DNA of 64,000 nucleotides from Geomonas oryzisoli (GTDB lineage Bacteria; Desulfobacterota; Desulfuromonadia; Geobacterales; Geobacteraceae), in the NCBI RefSeq assembly GCF_018986915.1, contig NZ_CP076723.1, positions 3,638,501-3,702,500 of the forward strand, in the 5' to 3' direction. Below, piece by piece: positions 1 to 8,782 of this stretch; the stretch's first letter is position 1, and every line of letters starts with the position of its first letter. The position numbers and the translations under genes are program-made. The notes below the pieces were generated by a model, which ran no database searches, was not told where the DNA came from, and worked only from the letters and a program-made list of their open reading frames with translations.

Positions 1-239
1 AAGTCGGCGGGGAAGCTGTTGTTGGCGACGATGCCGCCCACCTTGGCCGCCGCCAGGAACACGTACTCCGGACGCTCCGACTCGAAAAAGGCTCGCGTCG
101 CCGCCTGGTCACGCAGGTCGAGCTCGGAGCTCTTGCGCAGGACCAGGTTGTTGTACCCCCGGCGCTCCAGCTCCCGCACCAGGGCGGAGCCGACCAGGCC
201 GCGGTGTCCGGCTACGAAGATCTTGGCGTCATTTTCCAT
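1..239 (-). CDS. fcl: GDP-L-fucose synthase, N-terminal part (cut by window edge)
   Basis: This is the N-terminal 79 residues of an NAD(P)-dependent sugar epimerase/reductase; the rest lies before base 1. The dinucleotide-binding motif [12 protein letters not shown] sits near residue 8. The segment [11 protein letters not shown] and the AAKVGGI stretch are typical of GDP-4-keto-6-deoxymannose 3,5-epimerase/4-reductase (Fcl/WcaG). It would act in the cytoplasm on the product of Gmd to make GDP-L-fucose. The ATG at 237-239 lies inside the end of gmd (11-base overlap), so the two genes are almost certainly co-transcribed and translationally coupled. The assignment is strong despite the truncation because of this pairing. 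Confidence 0.88.
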   Translation of the reverse strand, partial: MENDAKIFVAGHRGLVGSALVRELERRGYNNLVLRKSSELDLRDQAATRAFFESERPEYVFLAAAKVGGIVANNSFPAD

Positions 240-1281
240 CGGCTCTGAGCTCCCGTTCCGCGATGGCGAGGTCGGAGTCGGTCATCATCTTGACCAGCTG
301 CCTAAAGCTCGTCTTCGGCTCCCAGCCGAGCTCGCGCCTGGCCTTGGTGGCGTCCCCCAAAAGCAGGTCGACCTCGGCCGGGCGGAAGTAGCGCGGGTCG
401 ATCTCGATCAGCACCTTGCCGGTCTTGACGTCGACCCCCTGCTCCCGTTCCCCCTCCCCCTTCCACGCGAGCTCCATGCCGAGACTGCCGAAGACCTGCT
501 CGGCGAATTCCCTGACGCTGTGGGTCTCGCCGGTGGCCACCACGTAGTCGTCGGGGCGGTCCGCCTGGAGCATGCGCCACATCGCCTCGACGTAGTCGCC
601 CGCGAAGCCCCAGTCCCTCTTCGCCTCCAGGTTGCCCAGGTAGAGCCGGTCCTGCAGCCCGAGCTTCATGCGTGCGGCCGCCCGGGTGATCTTCCTGGTC
701 ACGAAGGTCTCGCCGCGGCGCGGGGACTCGTGGTTGAACAGGATGCCGTTGCAGGCGAACATGTTGTAGCTTTCACGGTAGTTCACCGTGATGTAGAAGG
801 CGTAGGCCTTGGCGCAGGCGTAGGGGGAGCGCGGGTAGAAGGGAGTGGTCTCCCTCTGCGGCGTCTCCAGCACCTTGCCGTAGAGCTCGGAAGAGGAGGC
901 CTGGTAGAAGCGGGTCGTGATCCCCGCTTCCTGGATCCCCTCCAGGAGGCGCACCGCCCCGAGGGCATCCACCTCGCCGGTGTACTCCGGAACGTCGAAG
1001 GAGACGCGCACGTGGCTCTGGGCACCCAGGTTGTAGATCTCGTGGGGATGGATCTCGCGCAGCAGGCGGTTGATCGAGCTGGCATCGTTGAGGTCGCCGT
1101 AATGGAGGAACAGCCGCGTGTCCGCTTCGTGGGGGTCACGGTAGATGTGATCGATGCGGCCGGTATTGAAGGAGGAGGAGCGGCGGATCATGCCGTGCAC
1201 CTCGTACCCCTTGGAAAGCAGAAGTTCGGCGAGGTAGGAACCATCCTGACCGGTGATTCCGGTGATAAATGCCTTCTTCAT
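229..1281 (-). CDS. gmd: GDP-mannose 4,6-dehydratase
   Basis: The 350-residue protein is full length for the family. It opens with the Rossmann motif [15 protein letters not shown] and carries the extended SDR catalytic Tyr-x3-Lys in SPYACAKAY near residue 155. It converts GDP-D-mannose to GDP-4-keto-6-deoxy-D-mannose in the cytoplasm, the first step to GDP-fucose and related deoxyhexoses used in O-antigen or exopolysaccharide. The ATG at 1281 follows a good Shine-Dalgarno (CGGAGG). It overlaps fcl downstream by 11 bases. Confidence 0.96.
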   Translation of the reverse strand: MKKAFITGITGQDGSYLAELLLSKGYEVHGMIRRSSSFNTGRIDHIYRDPHEADTRLFLHYGDLNDASSINRLLREIHPHEIYNLGAQSHVRVSFDVPEYTGEVDALGAVRLLEGIQEAGITTRFYQASSSELYGKVLETPQRETTPFYPRSPYACAKAYAFYITVNYRESYNMFACNGILFNHESPRRGETFVTRKITRAAARMKLGLQDRLYLGNLEAKRDWGFAGDYVEAMWRMLQADRPDDYVVATGETHSVREFAEQVFGSLGMELAWKGEGEREQGVDVKTGKVLIEIDPRYFRPAEVDLLLGDATKARRELGWEPKTSFRQLVKMMTDSDLAIAERELRADGK

Positions 1282-1350
1282 GAGGCCTCCGTTAGATTTG
1301 ATCCAATATGAATAGCACGCGGCGGTGGGATGACAACCAGCGCCGAAATT

Positions 1351-2814
1351 TTATTTGGAGGAGAGGATCTTGTCGATGATGCGACTGGTGGAACGTCCGT
1401 CGACGAACTCGATCAGCGCGACCCGTCCTCCCATGGATTCCACCAGTTCGCGCCCGACCACCTGGTCCACGCTGTAGTCCCCCCCCTTGACCAGGATGGC
1501 CGGGCGGAGCGCTTCGATCAACGCGAGCGGGGTGTCCTCGTCGAAGAGCACCACGTAGTCGACGCACCCCAGGGCCGCCAGGATGTGGGCCCGCTCCTTC
1601 TCCTCGATGAGCGGCCTCCCCTCCCCCTTGAGCCGGCGCACCGAGTTGTCGGTATTGAGCCCCACCACCAGGATGTCGCCCAGCTCCCGGGCCTTTTGCA
1701 GGTACTTCACGTGCCCCACGTGCAACAGGTCGAAGCAGCCGTTGGTGAAGACGACCTTTTTGCCGCGTGCGCGCTCCCGGGCCACGAGGTGGACGAGGAC
1801 GTCGGGGTTCTTGATCTTGGAGTCGCTGTCGCCGAGCGAGTGGCCGACCTCCGCGATGATCTCGCGCGGGGAAACTGTCGAAGTCCCCAGCTTGCCGACC
1901 ACGATGCCGGCGGCCACGTTGGCCACCCAGGCCGCGTCCGCGAGCGTCAGCCCGCAGGCAAGCCCGAGCGAGAGAACCGAGATCACCGTGTCGCCGGCGC
2001 CCGTCACGTCGTACACCTCGCGGGCCACGGTCGGGATGTGCACCGCCTCCCCCCGGGCCGGGAAGAGCGACATCCCGGCCTCGCTGCGGGTGATGAGGAG
2101 GGCGTCGAGCTCCAGATTGGCGAGAATCTTGGCAGCGGAGAGTTCCAGCGAGGCCTGGTCCGTGATGGCGATCCCCGAGGCGACCTCGGCCTCCTTGCGG
2201 TTGGGGGTGAGCACGGTGGCGCCGCAGTACTTGGCGAAGTCGTCCCCCTTGGGATCGACCACCACCGGCACACCGAGCTCCCGTCCCTTGCGGCAGAGCG
2301 CGGCGAGGAGCGTCGGCGTCAGTACCCCCTTCAGGTAGTCCGAGACCACCACCACGTCGAATTCGCGGAGGTGGGTGAGGAGGTAATCGAGCAGCGCCTT
2401 CTCGCTGGCGGCGCCGATCGACGAGCGCATCTCCCGGTCGATGCGGACGATCTGCTGGTTGGCGGCGATGACGCGGGTTTTCTTGCTGGTGGTCCGCTCG
2501 GGGTCCTCGACCAGCCCGTCCACATCCGTCCCTTTTTCCTCCAGGGCGTGGCGCAGGAGTTGGCCGTTTTCGTCCGTGCCGATCACCGAGCCGACCGCGA
2601 CCCGGCAGCCAAGGGCCGCGAGGTTGTTGACCACGTTACCCGCGCCACCCAGGCGCAGGTCCTCGCGCGCCACCTCGACCACCTGCACCGGCGCCTCCGG
2701 CGAGATCCGTTCCGCGCGTCCCCAGAGGTATTCGTCCAGCATCAGGTCGCCGACGACCAGGGCGCGCACGGTCGCGGCGCGTTCGAAAAAGGATTCTACT
2801 TCACGTCTATCCAT
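1351..2814 (-). CDS. hldE: Bifunctional heptose-7-phosphate kinase / heptose-1-phosphate adenylyltransferase
   Basis: The 487-residue protein has the two-domain HldE (RfaE) layout. An N-terminal PfkB/ribokinase-type kinase (about residues 1-320) carries [11 protein letters not shown] and the anion-hole motif [13 protein letters not shown]-terminal nucleotidyltransferase domain (about 350-487) carries the [13 protein letters not shown] signature. It phosphorylates D-glycero-D-manno-heptose 7-phosphate and later adenylylates the 1-phosphate, supplying ADP-heptose for the LPS inner core. The waaC-type heptosyltransferase at 12,038 is a likely consumer. The ATG at 2814 is preceded by AGGAGA. Confidence 0.96.
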   Translation of the reverse strand: MDRREVESFFERAATVRALVVGDLMLDEYLWGRAERISPEAPVQVVEVAREDLRLGGAGNVVNNLAALGCRVAVGSVIGTDENGQLLRHALEEKGTDVDGLVEDPERTTSKKTRVIAANQQIVRIDREMRSSIGAASEKALLDYLLTHLREFDVVVVSDYLKGVLTPTLLAALCRKGRELGVPVVVDPKGDDFAKYCGATVLTPNRKEAEVASGIAITDQASLELSAAKILANLELDALLITRSEAGMSLFPARGEAVHIPTVAREVYDVTGAGDTVISVLSLGLACGLTLADAAWVANVAAGIVVGKLGTSTVSPREIIAEVGHSLGDSDSKIKNPDVLVHLVARERARGKKVVFTNGCFDLLHVGHVKYLQKARELGDILVVGLNTDNSVRRLKGEGRPLIEEKERAHILAALGCVDYVVLFDEDTPLALIEALRPAILVKGGDYSVDQVVGRELVESMGGRVALIEFVDGRSTSRIIDKILSSK

Positions 2815-2830
2815 GCAGTCTCCTAAAGCC

Positions 2831-3352
2831 GTTCAACGTTCAACGTTCAATGTTCAATCGGCATCTTTGGCTAAAGTTTTACTGCAAAAATACGTTGTAC
2901 CAGTAAAAAAAGGGCTAAGCCAAGTCTAGGCCTTACGCTGGCTGCTTTTCAGGAACCTGATAAACCCGTTTAAAATATTGCTTATTCTGTTGCACCGCTT
3001 CATCACCGTTTCGAAATTCTTTTGATCAAGATGACCGATATCGAGTCCCGCATACGCGAGGCTTTTGACTTCCGAGAGAGACCCACGAGAGATTATGAGA
3101 TACTGGATGAACTCTTTGTTACTCCTCGATCAAATCCTTCTGCAATGTTGGACATCACCGAAACGGCAGCTCTTTGGATCTGGTCACGAAATCCGTAGTC
3201 CCTACACCCGCCAAGGTGTTGGTAGACTTCGCTCACCAACAGCCGTGCTTCTTTCCACGAATCAACATCTTCGAACCGCTGTATTCTCACGTCGCCACCT
3301 CCGGTACAGGTAAAGCAGTGTAGAAGTTAACGTCGAACGTTGAACGTTGAAC
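2831..3352. repeat. Cassette bounded by inverted heptanucleotide arrays
   Basis: The left end (2831-2858) holds four tandem heptamers: GTTCAAC twice, then GTTCAAT twice. The right end (3332-3352) holds the reverse-complement array: GTCGAAC, then GTTGAAC twice. The 470 bases between them contain only the broken four-helix-bundle gene and are visibly more AT-rich than the neighbours. The right end is identical over about 25 bases to the right end of a second, gene-less copy at 22,302-22,498. This looks like a small mobile or once-mobile unit inserted between hldE and the next gene. That is an inference from structure; no transposase is present. Confidence 0.75.
2926..3290 (-). pseudogene. Four-helix-bundle (S23/IVP-like) protein, frameshifted
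   Basis: A GTG start at 3290 (Shine-Dalgarno GGAGGT) opens a frame reading MRIQRFEDVDSWKEARLL, typical of the four-helix-bundle family first seen in 23S rRNA intervening sequences. The frame runs into a stop at 3093 after 65 residues. Loss of one base at about 3119-3123 accounts for this. Reading in the next frame restores the conserved NKEFIQYLIISRGSLSEVKS block and continues to a TAG at 2926, giving the usual length of about 120 residues. It could be a true pseudogene, a sequencing error in the read, or less likely a programmed frameshift. Function in the family is unknown. It sits inside the inverted heptamer cassette. Confidence 0.85.
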
Positions 3353-3356
3353 GGCC

Positions 3357-4301
3357 TTAGATTCTGTCGAGTATTGCTGCTGCCAACAGCGGCAGCATGA
3401 TCTCGTGATGCCCGGTGACGGTGTAGCCGCGGCTGGCGCCGGAGGTGGGACGCTTGACCACGTTGGTGAGCGGCCGGTAGTGCTGCTGCATGTCGAAATT
3501 GGCGGTGGTGAACCGGTCGACGTGGTGCCCCAAGTTCTGCGCGATGGAGAGGGCCTTCAGGAACACTTCGGGCAACAAGACGGCACTGCCGATGTTGAGA
3601 TAGACGCCGCCGTCTCCCAGCTCGGAAACGACGGAGGTGAAAATCCGGAAATCTGTGAAGCTCGCGGCGCCCAAAACGGCGCCGTCGGCGGAGGGATGCT
3701 GATGGGTAATGTCGGTACCGATGGCAACGTGCACGGTGACCGGAATCCCTTTCTGAACGCACGCGGCCATCAGGCTCTGCTCTCGATAGGGCAGGCCACG
3801 CTCGAGGATCATCCGCCCCAGCGATTCGCCGTGCCCGAGCCCCTTTGCTACGCCCTGCTTCAGGGCCTCGTTGATCTGGGCGCCGGTCTCCTCGGCCATA
3901 CCGAAATTCCCGGCATGCAGGACGGCGCCGACGTCCTCGCTGGTGGCGCCAATCAGGGCGATCTCGAAGTCGTGGATGGAACCGGAGCCGTTCAAGGCCA
4001 CGGCGGTGATCACGTCGGCGTCGATGAGAGACTTGAGCACGGGCTGGAGGCCGCACTTGATGACGTGCCCGCCCATGGCCAACACCACGGGTTTCCCCTT
4101 GGCGCGGGCGGCGACGACGGCGTCGATGACGCCGTTCAACGCCTGGGAACCAAGCTGATCGGGCATGGCGGCCAAAAGCTCTGCGACGGTCATGCCGGGC
4201 TTGACCGGCTTGGCGAAGTGCTCCTGCACGTTCATCTTGTTCTTACGGGACGCTATCGGGTAGGTGCTGACACCAGAAAAATCGAGTGGCCGGTATTTCA
4301 C
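3357..4301 (-). CDS. Deoxyhypusine synthase-like protein of unknown substrate
   Basis: This 314-residue protein starts at a GTG (4301) with AAAGGA upstream. It shows blocks reminiscent of the deoxyhypusine synthase fold: a TVAELLAAM helix near residue 39, AMGGHVIKCGLQPVL near 75, NGSGSIHDFEIA near 105 and VAIGTDITHQHPSADG near 194. Bacteria lack eIF5A, so the true substrate cannot be hypusine on that protein. Related bacterial proteins are suspected of acting on other amines or metabolites. It lies next to the hldE region with only the repeat cassette between, hinting at a link to surface-sugar genes. The family call is moderate; no reaction can be assigned. Confidence 0.6.
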   Translation of the reverse strand: MKYRPLDFSGVSTYPIASRKNKMNVQEHFAKPVKPGMTVAELLAAMPDQLGSQALNGVIDAVVAARAKGKPVVLAMGGHVIKCGLQPVLKSLIDADVITAVALNGSGSIHDFEIALIGATSEDVGAVLHAGNFGMAEETGAQINEALKQGVAKGLGHGESLGRMILERGLPYREQSLMAACVQKGIPVTVHVAIGTDITHQHPSADGAVLGAASFTDFRIFTSVVSELGDGGVYLNIGSAVLLPEVFLKALSIAQNLGHHVDRFTTANFDMQQHYRPLTNVVKRPTSGASRGYTVTGHHEIMLPLLAAAILDRI

Positions 4302-4360
4302 AGCGATCCTTTCTGCAGCTTTGATGAGATTGGCTCTTGATGATGCTGAGGCAGCGTCGT

Positions 4361-4442
4361 CCCCTCCCCTGGAGGGGGAGGGACAGGGAGGGGGAAATCA
4401 GAGCACCCCCCTCCCAACCTCCCCCCGCTGGGGGGAGGAGCG
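4361..4442. repeat. C/G-rich intergenic palindrome
   Basis: The stretch alternates CCCCTCCCC and GGGGGAGGG blocks and can fold into nested hairpins. Similar CTCCCCC-GGGGGAG elements occur at 11,868-12,031, 15,527-15,624 and 21,150-21,225, always between genes. It is a REP-like intergenic family; translated frames through it are not genes. Confidence 0.7.
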
Positions 4443-4449
4443 GGAGGTA

Positions 4450-5460
4450 TTAAAGCCCGTAGAACTCGCGGTACCAGGCGACGAAGCGGTTGATGCCGTC
4501 CTCGATGGAGGTGGCGGGGCGGAAACCGACGTCCCGCATCAGGTCGTCCACGTCGGCATAGGTGGCCGGAACGTCGCCGGCCTGGATCGGAAGCAGGTTC
4601 TTCTGCGCTTCCTTGCCCAGCGCCTTTTCCAGCACCTCGATGAACCTCAAAAGCTCGACCGGGTTGTTGTTGCCGATGTTGTAGATCTTGTACGGCGCGT
4701 AGCTGGTGCCCGGGTCGGGATGGGCGCCGCTCCAGGTGGAGTCCTTGGCCGGCACGTTGTCGATGACGCGGGTGACACCCTCGACGATGTCGTCGACAAA
4801 GGTGAAGTCGCGCTGCATCTTCCCGTAGTTGAAGACGTCGATGGGACGTCCCTCGAGTATCGCTTTGGTGAACAAAAAGAGCGCCATGTCCGGCCGCCCC
4901 CAGGGTCCGTACACGGTGAAGAAGCGCAGGCCGGTGGTGGGGATACCGTACAAGCTCGAGTAGGTATGGGCCATCAGCTCGTTGGCCTTCTTGGTGGCGG
5001 CGTAGAGCGAGACCGGGTGATCCACGTTGTGGTGCACGGAGAAGGGCATGACGGTGTTGGCGCCGTACACGGAGCTGGAGGAGGCGTAGACCAGGTGCTT
5101 GACGCCGTTATGGCGGCACCCTTCCAGGATGTTCATGAAGCCGGAGAGGTTGCTGTCCACGTAAGCGTAGGGATTGATCAGGGAGTAGCGCACCCCGGCC
5201 TGGGCGGCGAGGTTCACCACCACGTCGAACTGCTCGCGCTTGAAGAGATCCGCCATCCCGTCGCGGTCGGAGAGCTCCATCTTGACGAAGCGGAAACCGG
5301 GGGTCTCTTCCAGCTGCTTCAAGCGTCCGTATTTGAGGTTGACGTCGTAGTAGTCGTTCAGGTTGTCGAGACCGACCACTTCGACGCCGGCGGCCAAAAG
5401 TCTCTTGCTCAGGTGAAAGCCGATGAAACCGGCGGCACCGGTAACCAGCATCTTCCTCAT
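4450..5460 (-). CDS. NAD-dependent epimerase, UDP-glucuronate 4-epimerase type
   Basis: This is an extended SDR enzyme of 336 residues. The Rossmann motif [17 protein letters not shown] is at the N-terminus, and the catalytic segment YASSSSVYG is followed by YAATKKANE (Tyr-x3-Lys). The [15 protein letters not shown] and [16 protein letters not shown] blocks resemble UDP-glucuronate 4-epimerases, which make UDP-galacturonate for core or capsule sugars. The ATG at 5460 is chosen over an upstream in-frame codon because AGGAGG lies 5 bases before it and it begins directly at the Rossmann strand. The substrate is inferred from family resemblance. Confidence 0.88.
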   Translation of the reverse strand: MRKMLVTGAAGFIGFHLSKRLLAAGVEVVGLDNLNDYYDVNLKYGRLKQLEETPGFRFVKMELSDRDGMADLFKREQFDVVVNLAAQAGVRYSLINPYAYVDSNLSGFMNILEGCRHNGVKHLVYASSSSVYGANTVMPFSVHHNVDHPVSLYAATKKANELMAHTYSSLYGIPTTGLRFFTVYGPWGRPDMALFLFTKAILEGRPIDVFNYGKMQRDFTFVDDIVEGVTRVIDNVPAKDSTWSGAHPDPGTSYAPYKIYNIGNNNPVELLRFIEVLEKALGKEAQKNLLPIQAGDVPATYADVDDLMRDVGFRPATSIEDGINRFVAWYREFYGL

Positions 5461-5599
5461 GATTCCTCCTATGCCGCGGGGGGCGGCCAGATTTCTGGAA
5501 TGGCACATATGTACTGGCTGCAACAGGAGGCCGGCATCCGGCGCCGGCTTTGGGCATCCAAGCGCCCGCGCTCACGGAGCGGCGGCGCCTGTTTCCGCC

Positions 5600-7078
5600 C
5601 TACCCGAGGCGGGGGGTGAAGGTGAACTCGCCCTTGCCCCTCAGGAGGTCCATCAGGAGCGGGCAGACCCCTTCGTCGTTCTTCTCGGCGTTGTAATCGG
5701 GGACCAGCTTGGTGTAGTGCCGGTCCACCACGCCGTCGTGGCACTTGGAGAGCAACGCGCCGAAGGCCTGCTCCAGTTCGGCATGGTCTATCTTGTAATT
5801 GACGATCTCGTCATAGCTGGTGGCGTCCCCGTACTTGAACACGCCGGGGAAGGACTGGTACCAGGTGTTGCCGAAGATGAGGGCCTTCTTCCCCTTGATG
5901 AGCGCCTCCCAGCCCACGGTCCCGGTGATGGTGCAGACGAAGAGGGAACGGTCGGTCAGGGTGTGGGTGTTGGCGAACGAGGGGAGAATCACCACGTTCT
6001 TGATGCGGCGCAGGCGGTGGTAGAAGAGCGGTCCCCTGTTGTAGGCTCCCTGCTTCGGGTTCTCCTTGACGTAGATCTTCACGTTCTCCGGCAGGATGCT
6101 GGCCAGGCATTCGATGGCGAGCGCCTGGTCCCTGAAGTAGCCGCCCAGCGCCGAGGTGGTCATCTCCGGCTGCAGTTGCAGCGGGAAGTAGACGAAGGGG
6201 ACGTCCAGGTCGTACTCCGCCTTCTCGTACTGGATGATGTGCTCGAAATACTCCAGCTCGTTGACATGGAAAAACCGTGCGAACGGGTCGCGCCACTTGG
6301 GGAGCCGCCGGTAGATGTCGTTGGTGCGCTTCAGGATGTCGTACAGCTTGACGGGGTTCAACAGGTACGACGGTTTCTTGATGGCCAGGAAGGAGAGGAT
6401 GTGGCCGATGGCCTTGGTCGTGATCTTCCCGGTCTGCCCCTGCTCCTGCTTCACGTTCTTCATGTAGAAGAGATCGATTTCCTTGTTCTTCTCGATGTGC
6501 GCCGGCGGCGCCTGGTGCTGCTTCGGTTCGAAGCCGCCGTAGGCGTCCATGGAGGGCATGGAGAAGTACTTGTTCGGGAACAGCGACTGGGTCACGATCA
6601 CGATCTTCAGGCCGAGGCTCTTGCCGATCTGATACAGGATCGTGTCGTAGGCCAGGTGCGGCACGTTGAAGAACAGCATGTGGGTGATGTTGTTCTCGAT
6701 CACCTTCTCGGCCATGACGTCGAACAGGATGTAGTAGTAGTCAAGGTAATCCTGCATGCAGGCAAGATTATGAGATTTATAGCAGAACTTTTCGTCCCTG
6801 CGATGCAGGTGGTCGATGAAGATGGAGATGTCCTTCTCGAAGTCGTCCCGGGTGATCACCGAGTGCAAGAGGCCGTTGAACTTCTGCCCGTCCATGACAT
6901 GGGTCTTGCCGACCGCCTTGGTCCTCGTCATCCTGGTCATGGACGAGGCCTTGAGATCGGAGTCCTTGTCGCCGACATGCAGCAGGAACTCGATCTCGTC
7001 CTTGTACTGGTCCATGATCTTCTGCAAGATCACGCTAGTGTTCTTAGATGTGGAGACGCACAGGAGCCTCATTGCCAT
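5600..7078 (-). CDS. Capsule polysaccharide biosynthesis-like protein
   Basis: This is a 492-residue cytoplasmic-type protein with no signal peptide. The C-terminal half has a GT-B-like pattern: KIYVKENPKQGAYNRG, then LPSFANTHTLTDRSLFVCTITGTVGWEAL, then GKKALIFGNTWY. It resembles the KpsC/KpsS Capsule_synth family, whose members are Kdo transferases or related enzymes that bind nucleotide sugars. It lies just downstream of the pseudaminic acid genes on the same strand, so a role in attaching or exporting a nonulosonic acid-containing glycan is plausible but inferred. The ATG at 7078 has GAAAGGG upstream. Confidence 0.7.
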   Translation of the reverse strand: MAMRLLCVSTSKNTSVILQKIMDQYKDEIEFLLHVGDKDSDLKASSMTRMTRTKAVGKTHVMDGQKFNGLLHSVITRDDFEKDISIFIDHLHRRDEKFCYKSHNLACMQDYLDYYYILFDVMAEKVIENNITHMLFFNVPHLAYDTILYQIGKSLGLKIVIVTQSLFPNKYFSMPSMDAYGGFEPKQHQAPPAHIEKNKEIDLFYMKNVKQEQGQTGKITTKAIGHILSFLAIKKPSYLLNPVKLYDILKRTNDIYRRLPKWRDPFARFFHVNELEYFEHIIQYEKAEYDLDVPFVYFPLQLQPEMTTSALGGYFRDQALAIECLASILPENVKIYVKENPKQGAYNRGPLFYHRLRRIKNVVILPSFANTHTLTDRSLFVCTITGTVGWEALIKGKKALIFGNTWYQSFPGVFKYGDATSYDEIVNYKIDHAELEQAFGALLSKCHDGVVDRHYTKLVPDYNAEKNDEGVCPLLMDLLRGKGEFTFTPRLG

Positions 7079-7147
7079 AATCTCAAAACCCTTTCTGAAA
7101 GTTGCATCGTCCGCGACGCCATGCCGCAGAGGGAAAAATGACCGGTG

Positions 7148-8206
7148 CTAGAGCCCGCCCAGGAGGTCGAAGGAGAGTGGCGTCCCCCTGCGGATATCGA
7201 CCGCCGCGCGCTTGCCTAGGAAGGTCTCCAGGTACTTGGTGGGGAGACCGTTGCCCGGCCTGATGGCGCGGACGTTCTTTTCCGTGAACGGCTCGCCCGC
7301 CTTGACGTCCTCGACCACGTAGAGCGAGCGCCGGAACACCAGCGACTTCTTCTCCTTCTCGGTCGGCCCGTAGCTGATGGTCCCCAGCGACTGCCAGGCG
7401 CGCTCGGTCTCGACCACCAGGCTCTTCAGTTCCTCCGGCTCCAGCGAGAAGGTGGAATCGACCCCGCCGTCAGCACGGCGCAGGGTGAAGTGCTTCTCGA
7501 TCACCGTGGCGCCGAGGGCCACCGCCGCCACGGAGACGCCGACACCCATGGAGTGGTCGGAAAGCCCGATTTCGCAGTCGAAGAGGTCTCTCAGGTGCGG
7601 GATGGTGCGCGCGTTGGTGTTTTCCGGGGTGCTCGGATAGGTGCTGGTGCACTTCAAAAGCACGAGGTCGCGGCAGCCGGCCTCGCGCGCCGCGCGCACG
7701 GTTTCGTCCAGCTCGGCCAGGCTCGCCATGCCGGTGGAGATGATCACCGGCTTCCCGGTCGCCGCCACCTTGCGGATCAGCGGCAGGTCGGTGTTCTCGA
7801 AGGAAGCGATCTTGTAGCAGGGCGCGTCCAGCTCCTCCAGGAACTCGACGGAACTCGCGTCGAAGGGGGTGCTGAAGCAGATGAGGCCCAGCTCGCGGCA
7901 GCGGTCGAAGATCGGCTTATGCCACTCCCAGGGAGTGTGCGCCTCCTGGTACAGGTCGTAGAGGGAGCGCCCTTTCCAGAGGCTCTTGGGGTCCTCGATG
8001 AAGAACTCCCCTTCCTTGATGTCGAGCGTCATGGTGTCGGCGGTGTAGGTCTGCAGCTTCAGGGCGTGCGCGCCGGAAGCTGCCGCGGCCTCGACGATCT
8101 CCAGGGCCCGCTCCAGGGACTGGTTGTGGTTGCCCGACATCTCCGCGATGATGAACGGCGCGTGGTCGGGACCGATGAACCTGCCGCCGATCTGGATAGA
8201 ACTCAT
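7148..8206 (-). CDS. pseI: Pseudaminic acid synthase
   Basis: The 352-residue protein is a NeuB-family synthase. A TIM barrel (about 1-280) contains IIAEMSGNHNQSLERA, KLQTYTADTMT, ISTGMASLAEL and LSDHSMGVGVSVAA. A C-terminal SAF (antifreeze-like) domain follows (about 290-352). It condenses phosphoenolpyruvate with 2,4-diacetamido-2,4,6-trideoxy-L-altrose to give pseudaminic acid. The neighbours pseB, pseC, pseF and pseH argue for pseudaminic rather than N-acetylneuraminic acid. Its start codon overlaps the pseH stop by 4 bases. Confidence 0.93.
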   Translation of the reverse strand: MSSIQIGGRFIGPDHAPFIIAEMSGNHNQSLERALEIVEAAAASGAHALKLQTYTADTMTLDIKEGEFFIEDPKSLWKGRSLYDLYQEAHTPWEWHKPIFDRCRELGLICFSTPFDASSVEFLEELDAPCYKIASFENTDLPLIRKVAATGKPVIISTGMASLAELDETVRAAREAGCRDLVLLKCTSTYPSTPENTNARTIPHLRDLFDCEIGLSDHSMGVGVSVAAVALGATVIEKHFTLRRADGGVDSTFSLEPEELKSLVVETERAWQSLGTISYGPTEKEKKSLVFRRSLYVVEDVKAGEPFTEKNVRAIRPGNGLPTKYLETFLGKRAAVDIRRGTPLSFDLLGGL

Positions 8207-8763
8207 TGTGCTGCGCCCTCCCGGAATATCTTTGCCGCCAACGCTTCCTTGTTGGCCAGCCAGTTCTCTTTGAAAGTGCCGAAAACGACCACGTCCTCGT
8301 AGCGGCCGTTCTTCAGCACGTGCTGCACCAGGCGGCCTTCCTGCGCAAAGCCCAGGCGGGTGTGGTACTTGATGCTCCCGTCATTGAAGGCGAAGGCCTC
8401 GGCGCAGAGCTTCCTGAAGCCCTGCTTCTCGAAGATGTACTCCTGCGCGAGAAAGCCCATCACCGTGCCGCAGCCGCGCGGCAGCTCCACGTCACCCAGG
8501 TAGAAGCCCCAGTGGCAGCGGTTGGAGTGGCGGTCGATCTGGTTGAAGCTCTTCAGCCCGACCGGCCGGCCCTGGTACTCGAAGATGAGGGTGGCGGGGA
8601 ATTCCGCGTCGCGGGTCCGGGCGAACCAGGCCCGGTGCTCTTCGGGAGCGATCAGATGGTCGGTGTACATGTAGGAGCGCACGCGCTCGGAGTTGCGCCA
8701 GGAGAGGACCAGGTCCAGGTCACGCTCTTCGATGGGGCGCAGGTTGAACTCTTCAGGGCGCAT
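8203..8763 (-). CDS. pseH: UDP-4-amino-4,6-dideoxy-N-acetyl-altrosamine N-acetyltransferase
   Basis: This is a GNAT-fold acetyltransferase of 186 residues. It begins NLRPIEERDLDLVLSWRNSERVRSY-like, with a WGFYLGD strand near residue 97 and the acetyl-CoA region RGCGTVMGFL. PseH acetylates the 4-amino group of the UDP-sugar made by PseC. It lies between pseF and pseI, the position where pseG followed by pseH is usual. Here only 19 bases separate it from pseF, so no pseG fits. Confidence 0.9.
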   Translation of the reverse strand: MRPEEFNLRPIEERDLDLVLSWRNSERVRSYMYTDHLIAPEEHRAWFARTRDAEFPATLIFEYQGRPVGLKSFNQIDRHSNRCHWGFYLGDVELPRGCGTVMGFLAQEYIFEKQGFRKLCAEAFAFNDGSIKYHTRLGFAQEGRLVQHVLKNGRYEDVVVFGTFKENWLANKEALAAKIFREGAAQ

Positions 8764-8782
8764 CTGTCACCTCGATGATTTT

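Noticed and set aside
19..1311. Long plus-strand frames opposite gmd, hldE, pse, lpx and other genes
   Set aside because: They are antisense shadows produced by GC-rich third positions; they lack Shine-Dalgarno sites and family motifs.
2831..3352. Heptamer arrays considered as a CRISPR
   Set aside because: Units are 7 bases in direct contact with no spacers, and the two arrays face each other.
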